This document shows, piece by piece, positions 51,605 through 60,308 of a stretch of 64,000 bases of DNA. Under the pieces are notes generated by a model. That model ran no database searches. It saw only the letters and a program-made list of their open reading frames with translations, and was not told the origin of the DNA. Position 1 is the first letter of the stretch; each line of letters opens with the position of its first letter. Where the stretch lies: positions 1-64,000 of the forward strand of contig JAXLRM010000006.1 of the NCBI GenBank assembly GCA_046331095.1, written 5' to 3'. The DNA comes from JAIBAC01 sp046331095 (GTDB lineage Bacteria > Actinomycetota > Acidimicrobiia > UBA2766). The translations under genes and the position numbers were made by a program.

Positions 51605-54514
51605 TCAGCCGGCGGCGCCGTGGGCGATGCCGGCCGCCTGGGCCGACGCGTGCAGCGCCATCTCGTCGCCGTGGGCGTTGGGCGTCAGGTCGAACACGAC
51701 CTTGTGCACGGTGCCCGTGAACGCGTACGGGGCCTTGTCCTCGTAGTCGAGGTCGACGACGAGGCCGTTGTCGCAGCCGACGTCCATGCCCGCGTAGGAC
51801 GTGAACGCGACGGGGACGGTGCGGGCCATGGCGCCGCCGCCGATCTCGCGGTCGCCGGCGAAGAGGGTGACCCGGCCTCCGGTGCCCGGCTCGGGGTCGT
51901 CGGCCTCGAAGAGCATGCGGACCTTGACCTCACCCGTAGGCAACGCCTCGGTCGCGACGTGCTTGAACGTCTCGACGCCGAGCAGCGAATAGGTGTGGCG
52001 CAGGATCCCGTCGGAGTCGACCCAGAGGGCGAAGCCGCCGATGAAGTCGGCGTTGGCGACGACGACGCCCTCGGCTCCACCCGCGGGGATCGTGAGGTCG
52101 GCCTCGATCGCGTACGAACGCCCGAAGATGCGCGGGATCATGCCGCGCTGGACGTTCTGCACGTCCCCGGCGAAGGTGAAGCGCGTCACCGTCGGCAGCG
52201 GCGGGAGGATCCCGTACATCACCGACGCGCCGCCCATGAGCGGCAGCACCCGGTTGCGTTCGGCCTCGGCCCACCAGAGGTCCCGCAGCTCCTCGACGGT
52301 GTCGGGGTGATCAGCGGCGACGTCGTGGGCCTGGGAGAAGTCGACGCGCAGGTCGTAGAGCTCCCACGGGGCGTCGGCGTCGGGGTCCCAGTCGGAGTGG
52401 GGCCCGAAGCGTTCGAGCGTCTCGGGCGAGAAGTCCCACGGGATCCGGTCCGGCCGCGACGCCGCCCACCAGCCGTCCTTGTACATCGCCCGGCTCGCGA
52501 ACATCTCGAAGTACTGGGTCGTGTGGCGCTCCGGCGCCCCCGCGTCGTCGAAGGAGTACACGAAGCTGGTGCCGTCCATGGGCTCCTGGTCGATGCCGTC
52601 GACCGTGTCGGGCTCGGGGATCCCCGCAGCTTCGAGGATCGTCGGGCCGACGTCGATGCAGTGGGTGAACTGGTCGCGCATGTCCGCACTCGGGCGGATG
52701 CGCGCCGGCCACGCGACGACCATCGGGTCGCGGGTCCCACCGAGGTGGCTGGCGCTCTGCTTGCCCCACTTGAACGGCGCGTTGCAGGCGTGCGCCCAGG
52801 CGGCCGCGATGTGGGGCGCGGTGTGGGGGCTGCCGAGGGCGTCGACGCCGCCGTACTGCTCGATCAGCGCCAACTGCTTGTCGGCGTCGAGCACGATGCC
52901 GTTGAGAAAGGTCATCTCGTTGAACGACCCCGTCGTCGTGCCCTCGAGGCTCGCGCCGTTGTCGCCCCAGATGTAGAAGATCAGCGTGTCGTCGAGGTCG
53001 CCCATCTCCTCGATCGCGTCGAGGAGGCGGCCCACGTTCCAGTCGGCGTTCTCCTGGTAGCCCGCGTAGACCTCCATCTGGCGTGCGTAGAGCTTCCGCT
53101 CCGCGTCGCCGAGGGAGTCCCAGGCCGGGAAGACGTCGGGGCGCTCGGTCAGCTCGGTGCCCGCGGGGACGACACCGAGCTCGATCTGGCGCGCCAGGGT
53201 GCGCTCGCGCAGGGCGTCCCAGCCGTCGTCGAAGCGGCCTGCGTACTTGTCGGCCCACGCCTTGGGCACGTGGTGCGGGGCGTGAGCGCAGCCCGTCGAG
53301 TAGTACATCATCCAAGGCTTGCGGGCGTCCTGGGCGCGCACCGCGTGGAGCCACTCCACGGCCTTGTCGGTGATGTCGTCGGGGAAGTAGTACTGCTCGC
53401 CGCCGGGGCCCGCGGGCACCCCGAGCGTGGTGTTGTCCTGGGTGATGATCGGGTCGTACTGGCCCGCGGCGCCGCTGAGGAAGCCCCACCAGTGGTCGAA
53501 TCCCCACGCCTGGGGCCAGTGGTCGAACGGACCGGCGGCACCCTGGACGTTGTCGGGGGTCAGGTGCCACTTGCCGAACCCGCCCGTGACGTAGCCGTTC
53601 TCGGAGAGGATGCGCGGGAACGCCGCGCAGGTCCGCGGCTTCGCGGCCGTGTAGCCGGGGAACGGGCCGGGGTACTCCGCGATCGACCCGAAGCCGACGC
53701 GGTGCTGGTTGCGCCCCGTCAGCAGCGCCGCCCGCGTCGGCGAGCACACCGCGGTGACGTGGAAGCGGTTGTAGGTCACGCCCATGTCACGCACCCGCGC
53801 GAACGCCGGTGCCGGGATCGGCCCGCCGAAGGGCTCGATCGCGCCGAAGCCGGCGTCGTCGATCAGGACGACGAGCACGTTCGGCGCCCCCTCGGGCGCC
53901 GCCGGTCCCGGGATCATCGACCAGTCCGCGACCGAGTCGTGCAGCGTGCGCCCGGCCGTGCCGCCGAACCCCTTGTCGGGGATCGGCAGCACGCTGCGGT
54001 CGGGACCGAACTTGTGCATCGCCTCGGCAAGGGAGTCGCCGAGCTCGGAGAGCGTCCGCTTGTCCATGGGGACGACGGACTTGGCCGGCGAGCCCGCCAG
54101 TGCCTGCTCGACCGCGAGGCGCTCGGACTCGGCGAACACCCCGATCACCGCGGCGGACCCCGGTGGAAGCGCCTGGCCGATCTCGTCGTCGATGCCGCTC
54201 TTGACCCGGTGGCCGGCGAACTTTCCGAGCGCGGCGCCGGCCGCGGCGCCGACGGCGACCGACGCGAGCATCGGCGGGGCGAGGAGGCCGACGACGACAC
54301 CGACGCCCCCACCCCAACCCGCGCCGCGGCGTCCGAGGTGGTCGCCGGTGTCGACCAGCGTGACGTCGCCGTCCGCGTCCTTCGATACGAGAACGACGCC
54401 CCGGGTCGAGATCGCCCTGTCCGCGATCCGGCGGCAGAGGCCGCCGAAGTCGCTCCGAGCCGTGTCCGGGTCCTGGTAGGCCGCCACCACGACGTCCATC
54501 GTCTCGTCGCTCAC
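51605..54514 (-). CDS. Type I sulfatase fused to an N-terminal DUF1269-like domain
   Basis: A 969-aa protein. Residues 1-165 are a DUF1269/DUF6325-like domain: MDVVVAAYQDPDTAR, a Gly/Ala hydrophobic hairpin at about 64-104, then VIGVFAESERLAVEQAL. From about 210 it is a sulfatase with metal ligands in VLVVLIDDAGFG and the formylglycine site CSPTRAALLTGR (Cys257), followed by GFGKWHLTP and the C-terminal beta domain. The GTG at 54514 has GGGAG upstream. Cys257 would need conversion by the anSME encoded upstream. A dyad operator precedes the gene. Confidence 0.9.
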   Translation of the reverse strand: MSDETMDVVVAAYQDPDTARSDFGGLCRRIADRAISTRGVVLVSKDADGDVTLVDTGDHLGRRGAGWGGGVGVVVGLLAPPMLASVAVGAAAGAALGKFAGHRVKSGIDDEIGQALPPGSAAVIGVFAESERLAVEQALAGSPAKSVVPMDKRTLSELGDSLAEAMHKFGPDRSVLPIPDKGFGGTAGRTLHDSVADWSMIPGPAAPEGAPNVLVVLIDDAGFGAIEPFGGPIPAPAFARVRDMGVTYNRFHVTAVCSPTRAALLTGRNQHRVGFGSIAEYPGPFPGYTAAKPRTCAAFPRILSENGYVTGGFGKWHLTPDNVQGAAGPFDHWPQAWGFDHWWGFLSGAAGQYDPIITQDNTTLGVPAGPGGEQYYFPDDITDKAVEWLHAVRAQDARKPWMMYYSTGCAHAPHHVPKAWADKYAGRFDDGWDALRERTLARQIELGVVPAGTELTERPDVFPAWDSLGDAERKLYARQMEVYAGYQENADWNVGRLLDAIEEMGDLDDTLIFYIWGDNGASLEGTTTGSFNEMTFLNGIVLDADKQLALIEQYGGVDALGSPHTAPHIAAAWAHACNAPFKWGKQSASHLGGTRDPMVVAWPARIRPSADMRDQFTHCIDVGPTILEAAGIPEPDTVDGIDQEPMDGTSFVYSFDDAGAPERHTTQYFEMFASRAMYKDGWWAASRPDRIPWDFSPETLERFGPHSDWDPDADAPWELYDLRVDFSQAHDVAADHPDTVEELRDLWWAEAERNRVLPLMGGASVMYGILPPLPTVTRFTFAGDVQNVQRGMIPRIFGRSYAIEADLTIPAGGAEGVVVANADFIGGFALWVDSDGILRHTYSLLGVETFKHVATEALPTGEVKVRMLFEADDPEPGTGGRVTLFAGDREIGGGAMARTVPVAFTSYAGMDVGCDNGLVVDLDYEDKAPYAFTGTVHKVVFDLTPNAHGDEMALHASAQAAGIAHGAAG

Positions 54515-54584
54515 GCTCTGCTCCCGCCGATCGCACACACCGGAACGGACCTGCCATCGTCGTCCCGATCGGATGCCGCCGTCC

Positions 54585-54601
54585 TCACCCGATGCGGGTG
54601 A
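54585..54601 (-). promoter_or_regulatory. LuxR-type dyad, site A (sulfatase promoter)
   Basis: TCACCC-GATGC-GGGTGA, a 6-bp inverted repeat with a 5-nt spacer, 71 nt upstream of the sulfatase GTG. On the minus strand a -10-like GACGAT (54556-54561) follows 23 bp after the dyad. This puts the dyad next to the -35 position, centred near -43, as for class II activators. Confidence 0.55.
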
Positions 54602-54631
54602 TCCGCCGGATGCGGGTGATCCACGGGCGCG

Positions 54632-55888
54632 TCAGCGGGAGGGGTGGCAGAGCTTGGCCTTGCGGCCACTGCCGCAGGGACACGGATCGTTGCGGCCTGC
54701 GGCTGCCAGCACGCCCATGACCTCGTCGGCGTAGCCGCCGCCGCGCAGGCGGTCGGCCATGATCCGCATCAGGGCGTCTACGTGGCCGAAGAACGCCTTG
54801 TAGCCCTCGCAGAGGTAGTTGAGGCCCGCCTCGCCGTCGGGTGTGACGGCGAAGCGGTTCTTGGGGCACTCGCCGTTGCACGCGAAGCGCACGTCGCAGC
54901 GGCGGCAGTACTCCGGCAGGCCGTCGCGCTTGGCGGCGCCGAAGGCCCGCTGCTGCGGCGACGCGACGAGGTCGCCCATGCGGGTCGTGGTGATGTTGCC
55001 GACGAGATGCGCCGGTTCGACGAAGTGGTCGCAGGAGTACAGGTCGCCGTTGTGCTCGAGGGCGACGGCGTCGCCGCACGTCTCGCGGAAGATGCACAGA
55101 GCCGGCGCCAGCCCCAGCCACGACGCGAGCGCGGCGTCGAAGTGGTTCACGAACACGGCGCCGACGTCGCGGGTGACCCACTCGTCGAAGACGCCGATCA
55201 GGAAGCGCCCCCAGGCCTCGGGTGCGACGGAGCGCTCCGTGACCGTGTCGCCCTCCTGGAAGCCGCTGTCGTTGTCTCGCTCGACCACCGGGATGAGCTG
55301 GACGTGGGTCGCGTCGAGGTCGTCGCGGAAGAAGCGGTACACCTCGAGCGGCGCGTGCTGGTTGGCGGCGTTGACGGTGCAGAGCACGTTCCAGTCGACG
55401 CCGTGACGGTTCAGGAGCTCGACGCCGCGCATCACCTTGGCGAAGGTGGGCCGGCCCTTCTTGTCGACCCGGTAGCGGTCGTGCATCTCGGCGGGTCCGT
55501 CGATGCTGACCCCGACGAGGAAGCGGTGCTCGGCGAGCATCTCGGCCCACTCGTCGGTCAGCAGCGTCGCGTTGGTCTGGATCGTGTGGGTGACGCTCTG
55601 GTCGGCGCGGCGGTACTCGTCGGCGAGCGCGACGCAGCGGCGGAAGAACTCGACGCCCATCAGCGTCGGCTCGCCGCCCTGCCAGGCGATCGTGGCCTCG
55701 GGGCCCGCTTGGGACTCCAGGAGCTGGCGCACGTAGGTCCGGGCCAGGTCGTCGCCCATCCGGAACGTGTCACCCGGATACAGCGACTCCTTGGACAGGA
55801 AGAAGCAGTACTCGCAGTCGAGGTTGCAGATCGGCCCCGTCGGCTTGGCGAGGACGTGGAACGACGCCGCCTTGCCGGGCCCCGTCAC
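54632..55888 (-). CDS. Anaerobic sulfatase-maturating enzyme (radical SAM/SPASM)
   Basis: A 418-aa radical SAM enzyme that converts the active-site Cys or Ser of sulfatases to formylglycine. The SAM cluster Cys are C21, C25 and C28 (CNLDCEYC), with WQGGEPTLM after it and SIDGP. Cys-rich SPASM clusters lie around RETCGD, SCDHF and RRCDVRFACNGECPKN. The C-terminus adds a SEC-C zinc motif (DPCPCGSGRKAKLCH). It lies 118 nt upstream of the sulfatase with the dyad between, and 21 nt downstream of the DUF7144 gene. Confidence 0.93.
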   Translation of the reverse strand: MTGPGKAASFHVLAKPTGPICNLDCEYCFFLSKESLYPGDTFRMGDDLARTYVRQLLESQAGPEATIAWQGGEPTLMGVEFFRRCVALADEYRRADQSVTHTIQTNATLLTDEWAEMLAEHRFLVGVSIDGPAEMHDRYRVDKKGRPTFAKVMRGVELLNRHGVDWNVLCTVNAANQHAPLEVYRFFRDDLDATHVQLIPVVERDNDSGFQEGDTVTERSVAPEAWGRFLIGVFDEWVTRDVGAVFVNHFDAALASWLGLAPALCIFRETCGDAVALEHNGDLYSCDHFVEPAHLVGNITTTRMGDLVASPQQRAFGAAKRDGLPEYCRRCDVRFACNGECPKNRFAVTPDGEAGLNYLCEGYKAFFGHVDALMRIMADRLRGGGYADEVMGVLAAAGRNDPCPCGSGRKAKLCHPSR

Positions 55889-55909
55889 CGCGGAGCGCTC
55901 CCGCGGGGC

Positions 55910-56305
55910 TCAGACGGCTTCGACGTCGCGTCCGTGCGCGGTCAACGCCCAGATCACCGCGATGTCGACGGCGATCACGACGATCGCCCAGATCGGGTAC
56001 CAGGGCAGGTACATGAACGCCGCGATCGCGCTCAGGGACGCGACGATGACACCGACGATGCGGGCCGCGAGGTTCCCCGTGAGCACACCGATGCCCGCGA
56101 GGACGAGGACGATGCCGAGGATGAGGTGGATCCAGCCCCAGGTCGTGATGTCGAACTGGAACACCCACTTCTTGCCGACGACGTAGAACTCGTCGTTGAT
56201 CAGCGCTGCGAGACCGGCGATGAACTGGAACACCCCGGCGATCATCAGCATCACGGCGGCGAAGTAGGACCAGCCCACCGCCCACGCGCTCGGTCGCTCA
56301 CTCAT
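55910..56305 (-). CDS. DUF7144-like four-helix membrane protein (copy 1)
   Basis: A 131-aa polytopic protein with four hydrophobic segments (SYFAAVMLMIAGVFQFIAGL, TTWGWIHLILGIVLVLAGIGV, GVIVASLSAIAAFMYLPWYP and AIVVIAVDIAVIWALTAHG), the pattern of the small DUF7144 membrane proteins. AGGAGGAG precedes the ATG at 56305. It lies 21 nt upstream of the anSME gene and is paralogous to the protein at 59461-59862. Function unknown; the context suggests an envelope-stress role. Confidence 0.8.
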   Translation of the reverse strand: MSERPSAWAVGWSYFAAVMLMIAGVFQFIAGLAALINDEFYVVGKKWVFQFDITTWGWIHLILGIVLVLAGIGVLTGNLAARIVGVIVASLSAIAAFMYLPWYPIWAIVVIAVDIAVIWALTAHGRDVEAV

Positions 56306-56366
56306 CGCTGTCTCCTCCTGTGTCGCCCGCCTACCGCATGTTACGTGGCGGCGTCGGCGGCAGGCA

Positions 56367-56383
56367 TCACCCCGATCGGGTGA
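56367..56383 (-). promoter_or_regulatory. LuxR-type dyad, site B (DUF7144-anSME promoter)
   Basis: TCACCC-CGATC-GGGTGA with flanking A/T extending the arms to 7 bp. It lies 61 nt upstream of the DUF7144 ATG and overlaps the stop codon of the LuxR-type regulator. On the minus strand a -10-like TAACAT (56338-56343) follows after 23 bp. Confidence 0.6.
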
Positions 56384-58670
56384 TCGGCGCCTCGGGGCCG
56401 GCCAAGCCGAGGCGGCGCGCGGTGTCGACGGCGTCACCACGCGAGGAGACGCCGAGTTTGCGGTAGATCGCGACGGTATGGGTCTTCGCGGTGTTGCGGC
56501 TGATGAAGAGCTGAGCGGCGATCTCCTGCAGCGAGAGGTGGGTGGGCAGGTAGGCCAGCAAACGCAGCTCGGCCGGCGTGAGGGCCTCGACCACCTCGGC
56601 GGCGCTGCCGGCGCGGAGGCGCGCGTGCACCTCGTCGAGCTGGGCGTTCAGCTTGAGCGCGGCGGGCTCGCGCCGGCGCGCGAGCTCTGCGCGCTCGGCG
56701 TGAAAGCGTGCGCTGGTGGGGTCGCCGGCACACACGGCCGCGCGGGCGAGCAGCACCGAGCACAACAACGCGGTCCGCGGCGAGAGGGAGCCGATGCGAT
56801 CGAGCATGCGCCCCGTGACCGCGGCCAGGCGCGCGGACTCGGCGCCGCGATGCTGCACGGCGGCGACGAGCGATCCCGCCGCGAAGACCGCTGCCGCGGG
56901 CAGGACCGCCTCGAGGCCGTAGCGGTCCGCCAACTCGAGGGCGCGGGTGCAGTGGCGCGCCGCCGACGCCACGTCGCCGTCGTCGAGGTCGATCACGCCC
57001 AGGTGGGCCTCGGCGGCGGCCTCGAAGCCGCCCAGATCCCCCAGATGCGGTAGGACCTCGTGGAGCTGGTCGCGAGCCTCTTCCACTTCGCCGCGCATCG
57101 ACAGCGCCGTCGCCCTGATCGCGCTCGCCGTTGCCCACCACGGGTTGGTCGCGGGCCCACCTGCGCCGCGCACGACCTCGGTGTCCTCGATCACGCCGCC
57201 GATGCCCCGCATGGCGATCATCGCCCTCACCATCGCGACCGCGACCGCCACCGACGCAGAGCCGTCGGCGAGGGGGCCCTGCCACGGCGACCGCTGCGCC
57301 GCTGCGAGCGCAGCGTCGATGAGCGCGGCGTCGCCGTGGGCCACCCCCGTCCACGCGGCCGCGATCGCGGCGGCCGGGTGGTCCTCGACAGCGGACGCGC
57401 CGAGGGCGTCGAGCCAGCCCGACAGGGTCGCCGCGCGGCCGCCGAGCGCGAGCCGGGGCGCCTGTACGAGTACGAGGTCGGCTGCTCGGCCCGTGTCGCC
57501 CGCCGCGATGCAATGGTGGACGGCCGCGTCGACGTCACCACGCTCCTCGAGCAGCCGGCTCGCTCCCCGGTGCAGGACGCGAGCGCCGGCCGGATCGCGC
57601 CGCGCCAGCCTGGCGCGGAGCAGATCGCCGAAGAGGTGGTGGTAGCGGTACCAGTCGCGCTCGTCGTCGAGGGGCACCAGGAACAGGTTCCCCGATCGGT
57701 CGAGCGCGTCGAGCATGCGGCCCGCGTCGTCGGTCCCCAAGAGGTCGTCCAGGAGGTCGGCGTTCATGCGTTCGAGCACGGCGGAGCGTTCGAGGAACTC
57801 GACGGTGTCCGCGTCGAGCACCGCCAGGACCTCCTCGACGAGGTAGTCGGCGACGAGACGGTTGCGACCCGAGAACACGTCGGCAACGTCAACGTCGTCG
57901 TCGGCGCCGGTCATCGCGAGGGCGGCGAGGTGCAGCCCGCCGGGCCAGCCCTCGGTCGCGTCGACGAGCGACCTCAGCGAGTCGTCGCCGAGTACCACGT
58001 CGGAGCGGCCCAACAACTCCGCCGCCTCCGCCTCCGACATCGAGAGGCTGCCCGCGTCGAGGATCAAGGCGCCCCGGTCGAGGCGCAGCCGGGACAGGCC
58101 GATGGCGGGGGTCGTCCTGCCGACGAGCGCGACCTGCGACCCCACGGGCACCGCCGCGACGATCGCGCTCAGGCACCGCAGCGCCGTGTCGGACGTGAGC
58201 ACGTGCACGTCGTCGAGGACGAGCACGAACGCGTCCCGGCCGGCGCCTTCGGTGCCGTCGGCGATGTCGGCGATGTCGGCGACGAGGGCGGGCACCATGT
58301 CGTGCTCGGGCGACATCGCCGGCCCCGTGAGCGCGTGCACCGTGGCAGCGCCGAGCGCGGCCATCTCGTCGAGTGGCAGGGCGACGTGGCGCAGGAGGTG
58401 GACGGGGTCGTTGTCGAGGCGGTCGAGGTTGACCCACGCGAAGCCGCGGGGGTCGAGGTCCTGCCACAACCGCATCGTCGTGGTCTTGCCGTACCCACCG
58501 GGCGCGGCGACGACGACGATCCTCTCGGCGGCGGCCCCCAGCAGCCGCTTCACGAGGTCGTCCCGCCTGATCGTCCCCGGACGCAGATCCGGTGCCCGGT
58601 ACCCGGTCGGCGCGATCCCGAGAGGTTGGGTGCGGACGCGGCCGGCCAGTCCACTCTTGGTCCCTGCCAC
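56367..58670 (-). CDS. MalT/LuxR-type (LAL) transcriptional regulator
   Basis: A 767-aa LAL-type regulator. The N-terminal ATPase has Walker A AAPGGYGKTTTM, and FVLVLDDVHVL as Walker B. TPR-like helical repeats fill the middle. The C-terminal LuxR helix-turn-helix is complete: LTPAELRLLAYLPTHLSLQEIAAQLFISRNTAKTHTVAIYRKLG. Such proteins activate promoters when ATP and an inducer bind. It is 12 nt downstream of the SnoaL gene, so one transcript carries both. It is the natural candidate to bind the TCACCC-N5-GGGTGA dyads. Confidence 0.93.
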   Translation of the reverse strand: MAGTKSGLAGRVRTQPLGIAPTGYRAPDLRPGTIRRDDLVKRLLGAAAERIVVVAAPGGYGKTTTMRLWQDLDPRGFAWVNLDRLDNDPVHLLRHVALPLDEMAALGAATVHALTGPAMSPEHDMVPALVADIADIADGTEGAGRDAFVLVLDDVHVLTSDTALRCLSAIVAAVPVGSQVALVGRTTPAIGLSRLRLDRGALILDAGSLSMSEAEAAELLGRSDVVLGDDSLRSLVDATEGWPGGLHLAALAMTGADDDVDVADVFSGRNRLVADYLVEEVLAVLDADTVEFLERSAVLERMNADLLDDLLGTDDAGRMLDALDRSGNLFLVPLDDERDWYRYHHLFGDLLRARLARRDPAGARVLHRGASRLLEERGDVDAAVHHCIAAGDTGRAADLVLVQAPRLALGGRAATLSGWLDALGASAVEDHPAAAIAAAWTGVAHGDAALIDAALAAAQRSPWQGPLADGSASVAVAVAMVRAMIAMRGIGGVIEDTEVVRGAGGPATNPWWATASAIRATALSMRGEVEEARDQLHEVLPHLGDLGGFEAAAEAHLGVIDLDDGDVASAARHCTRALELADRYGLEAVLPAAAVFAAGSLVAAVQHRGAESARLAAVTGRMLDRIGSLSPRTALLCSVLLARAAVCAGDPTSARFHAERAELARRREPAALKLNAQLDEVHARLRAGSAAEVVEALTPAELRLLAYLPTHLSLQEIAAQLFISRNTAKTHTVAIYRKLGVSSRGDAVDTARRLGLAGPEAPITRSG

Positions 58671-58682
58671 AGCCGGGTCAAG

Positions 58683-59279
58683 CTAGGCGAAGAGCACCTG
58701 TTCGATCACGGACGCCTCGTCGAAGTACGTGTGCATGGCCGCGATGCGGCCGTCGCGGAGCGCTGCGAACGAAGCCCCGAAGACCTCGACACGGCCGCCG
58801 CTGCGTTCGACGAGCACCTCGTCGCAGACGAGCAACGGGCCCACGACGGAGGCGGCGACGTGCCATTCGGCGATCGCGACCGGGTCGCACCACCAGAGGC
58901 CCTCGATGCGGAACTCGTCGACCGCGAGGACGGCGGGTCGCTCCGCCAGCGCCGCCTCGGCCTCCGAGAGCGAGCCGACCGACAGCGACGGCGACCAGCA
59001 CGCGGCGTCGACGGTCAGCGCCCGGCCCGCGGAGTCGAGGTCGCCGATGACGCCGGCCTGCAGGGCGACCTCGAGCCGGCGGCGGCGCGGGTCGTCGGCG
59101 GCGAGCTCACCCGTCGCCGACCAAGTGCGGCCGAAAGGGGTGGGCGATCGCGGCGACGGCAGCGCCGGCGGACGTCGCCACGGCCTCTCGAGAGGCGCCG
59201 GTCCCCCTCTGGAGACCGAACCGGAGGCCTCGGCTGCGGCCCTGGCGATGAGGCTGTCGGCGTTGAAGCGCAGGTGCAT
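58683..59279 (-). CDS. SnoaL-like (NTF2-fold) protein
   Basis: A 198-aa protein with an NTF2-like domain, best seen in WWCDPVAIAEWHVAASVVGPLLV and FGASFAALRDGRIAAMHTYFDE, a polyketide cyclase/SnoaL-type pattern. The ATG at 59279 is preferred because MHLRFNADSLIARA begins the conserved part. It is the first gene of the transcript with the LuxR-type regulator and is divergent from the second DUF7144 gene, with a dyad between. No enzymatic role can be assigned. Confidence 0.7.
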   Translation of the reverse strand: MHLRFNADSLIARAAAEASGSVSRGGPAPLERPWRRPPALPSPRSPTPFGRTWSATGELAADDPRRRRLEVALQAGVIGDLDSAGRALTVDAACWSPSLSVGSLSEAEAALAERPAVLAVDEFRIEGLWWCDPVAIAEWHVAASVVGPLLVCDEVLVERSGGRVEVFGASFAALRDGRIAAMHTYFDEASVIEQVLFA

Positions 59280-59334
59280 GCTTGGTCCTGGCTGGCACAC
59301 CACGCGACGCTAAGCCAACGGCGCCGCTGCATCA

Positions 59335-59351
59335 TCACCCAGTTGGGGTGA
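59335..59351. promoter_or_regulatory. LuxR-type dyad, site C (divergent SnoaL/DUF7144 promoters)
   Basis: TCACCC-AGTTG-GGGTGA in the 181-nt divergent gap. Toward SnoaL, a -10-like TAGCGT (59307-59312, minus strand) follows after 22 bp and the ATG is 56 nt from the dyad. Toward the second DUF7144 gene, CAGTAT (59374-59379) follows after 22 bp. One dyad could therefore serve both directions. Confidence 0.6.
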
Positions 59352-59460
59352 CGACAGCGTGGCCGGCGTGTACCAGTATCTGTGCGCACGCATGCCGGGA
59401 CGCGACCAAGCCCGCCCGGCGCCGGTGGTTTGCGAACCCCCTCGGAGAACGGAGTGCGGC

Positions 59461-59862
59461 ATGGCAGGAACGGTCGGAGCCGGGGCGGGCGAGCGCACGC
59501 ACTCGGGTTGGGTCACCTTCGCCGGAGTCGTGTTCGCCATCGCAGGATGCGGGAACCTCATCTGGGGCCTCGGTGCGCTCGCCAAGAAGTCCTACCTGCC
59601 CGAGAACGGGCTCCTGTTCAGCACCTTGGGCACCTGGGGCTGGATCGCGATCCTGTGGGGCATCGTCGTGATCCTCGGCGCGGTCCTGCTCCTCGCGCGG
59701 GCGCCGTCGGGTCCCGCGCTCGGGATCGTCCTGGCAGCGGTCAGCGCCGTGTTCTGGCTCTTCGTGCTCCCGGTCCTGCCGATGTTCGCACTCGCTGCCC
59801 TCATCCTCGACGTCCTCGTCATCTACGGTTTGGTAGCTCACGGCAGCGGAGAAGGGAACTGA
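59461..59862 (+). CDS. DUF7144-like four-helix membrane protein (copy 2)
   Basis: A 133-aa paralogue of the protein at 55910-56305: a short polar start then four hydrophobic segments (GVVFAIAGCGNLIWGLGAL, TWGWIAILWGIVVILGAVLLL, IVLAAVSAVFWLFVLPVLP and LAALILDVLVIYGLVAHG). The ATG at 59461 is preferred over one at 59359. It starts a three-gene set (DUF7144, DUF6325, SHOCT) separated by 4 and 13 nt. Confidence 0.8.
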   Translation: MAGTVGAGAGERTHSGWVTFAGVVFAIAGCGNLIWGLGALAKKSYLPENGLLFSTLGTWGWIAILWGIVVILGAVLLLARAPSGPALGIVLAAVSAVFWLFVLPVLPMFALAALILDVLVIYGLVAHGSGEGN

Positions 59863-59866
59863 ACAC

Positions 59867-60295
59867 ATGTCCGACATCTACGGCCCGATCGACTTCGTCC
59901 TCGTGGAGTTCCCCGGCGACAAGCCGCTCGACGAGGCGGCCGACGCACTCGCGGCGATCGTCGACTCGGGCGTGGTGAGCCTCTACGACATCCTCGCGAT
60001 CCGCAAGGAAGCCGACGGGACGTTCTCGGGGATCGACATCGCCGACCTCGGCGACGCGGGCATGTCCTTCTCGGCGTTCACGGGCGCACGCTCGGGCCTC
60101 GTCGGCGACGACGACGTCGCCGAGGCGGCCAACGCCATGGAGCCCGGTACCGTGGCCGTGCTGCTCGTCTACGAGAACTCGTGGGCACGACCCTTCGTCG
60201 CCGCCGCGAGGGATGCGGGCGGCCAGATGATCGCGAGCCAGCGTCTCCCGGCCCAGGACGTGATGGCCGCCTTGGACGCGATGGAAACAGCCTGA
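59867..60295 (+). CDS. DUF6325/DUF1269-family protein
   Basis: A 142-aa soluble protein: DIYGPIDFVLVEFPGDKPLDEAADAL, then LYDILAIRKEADGTFSGIDIADL, and VLLVYENSWARPFVAAARDAGGQMI. This matches the DUF6325/DUF1269-type fold and is related in layout to residues 1-165 of the sulfatase fusion, but without that protein's hydrophobic hairpin. The ATG is 4 nt after the DUF7144 stop. Function unknown; such proteins are associated with membrane stress. Confidence 0.78.
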   Translation: MSDIYGPIDFVLVEFPGDKPLDEAADALAAIVDSGVVSLYDILAIRKEADGTFSGIDIADLGDAGMSFSAFTGARSGLVGDDDVAEAANAMEPGTVAVLLVYENSWARPFVAAARDAGGQMIASQRLPAQDVMAALDAMETA

Positions 60296-60308
60296 GAGGG
60301 AAGAGGAA

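Noticed and set aside
51620..54601. Long plus-strand open frame of 993 codons opposite the sulfatase
   Set aside because: It is rich in Arg/Val/Gly/Asp with no domain and runs antisense to a sulfatase with clear motifs; high GC makes such shadows common.
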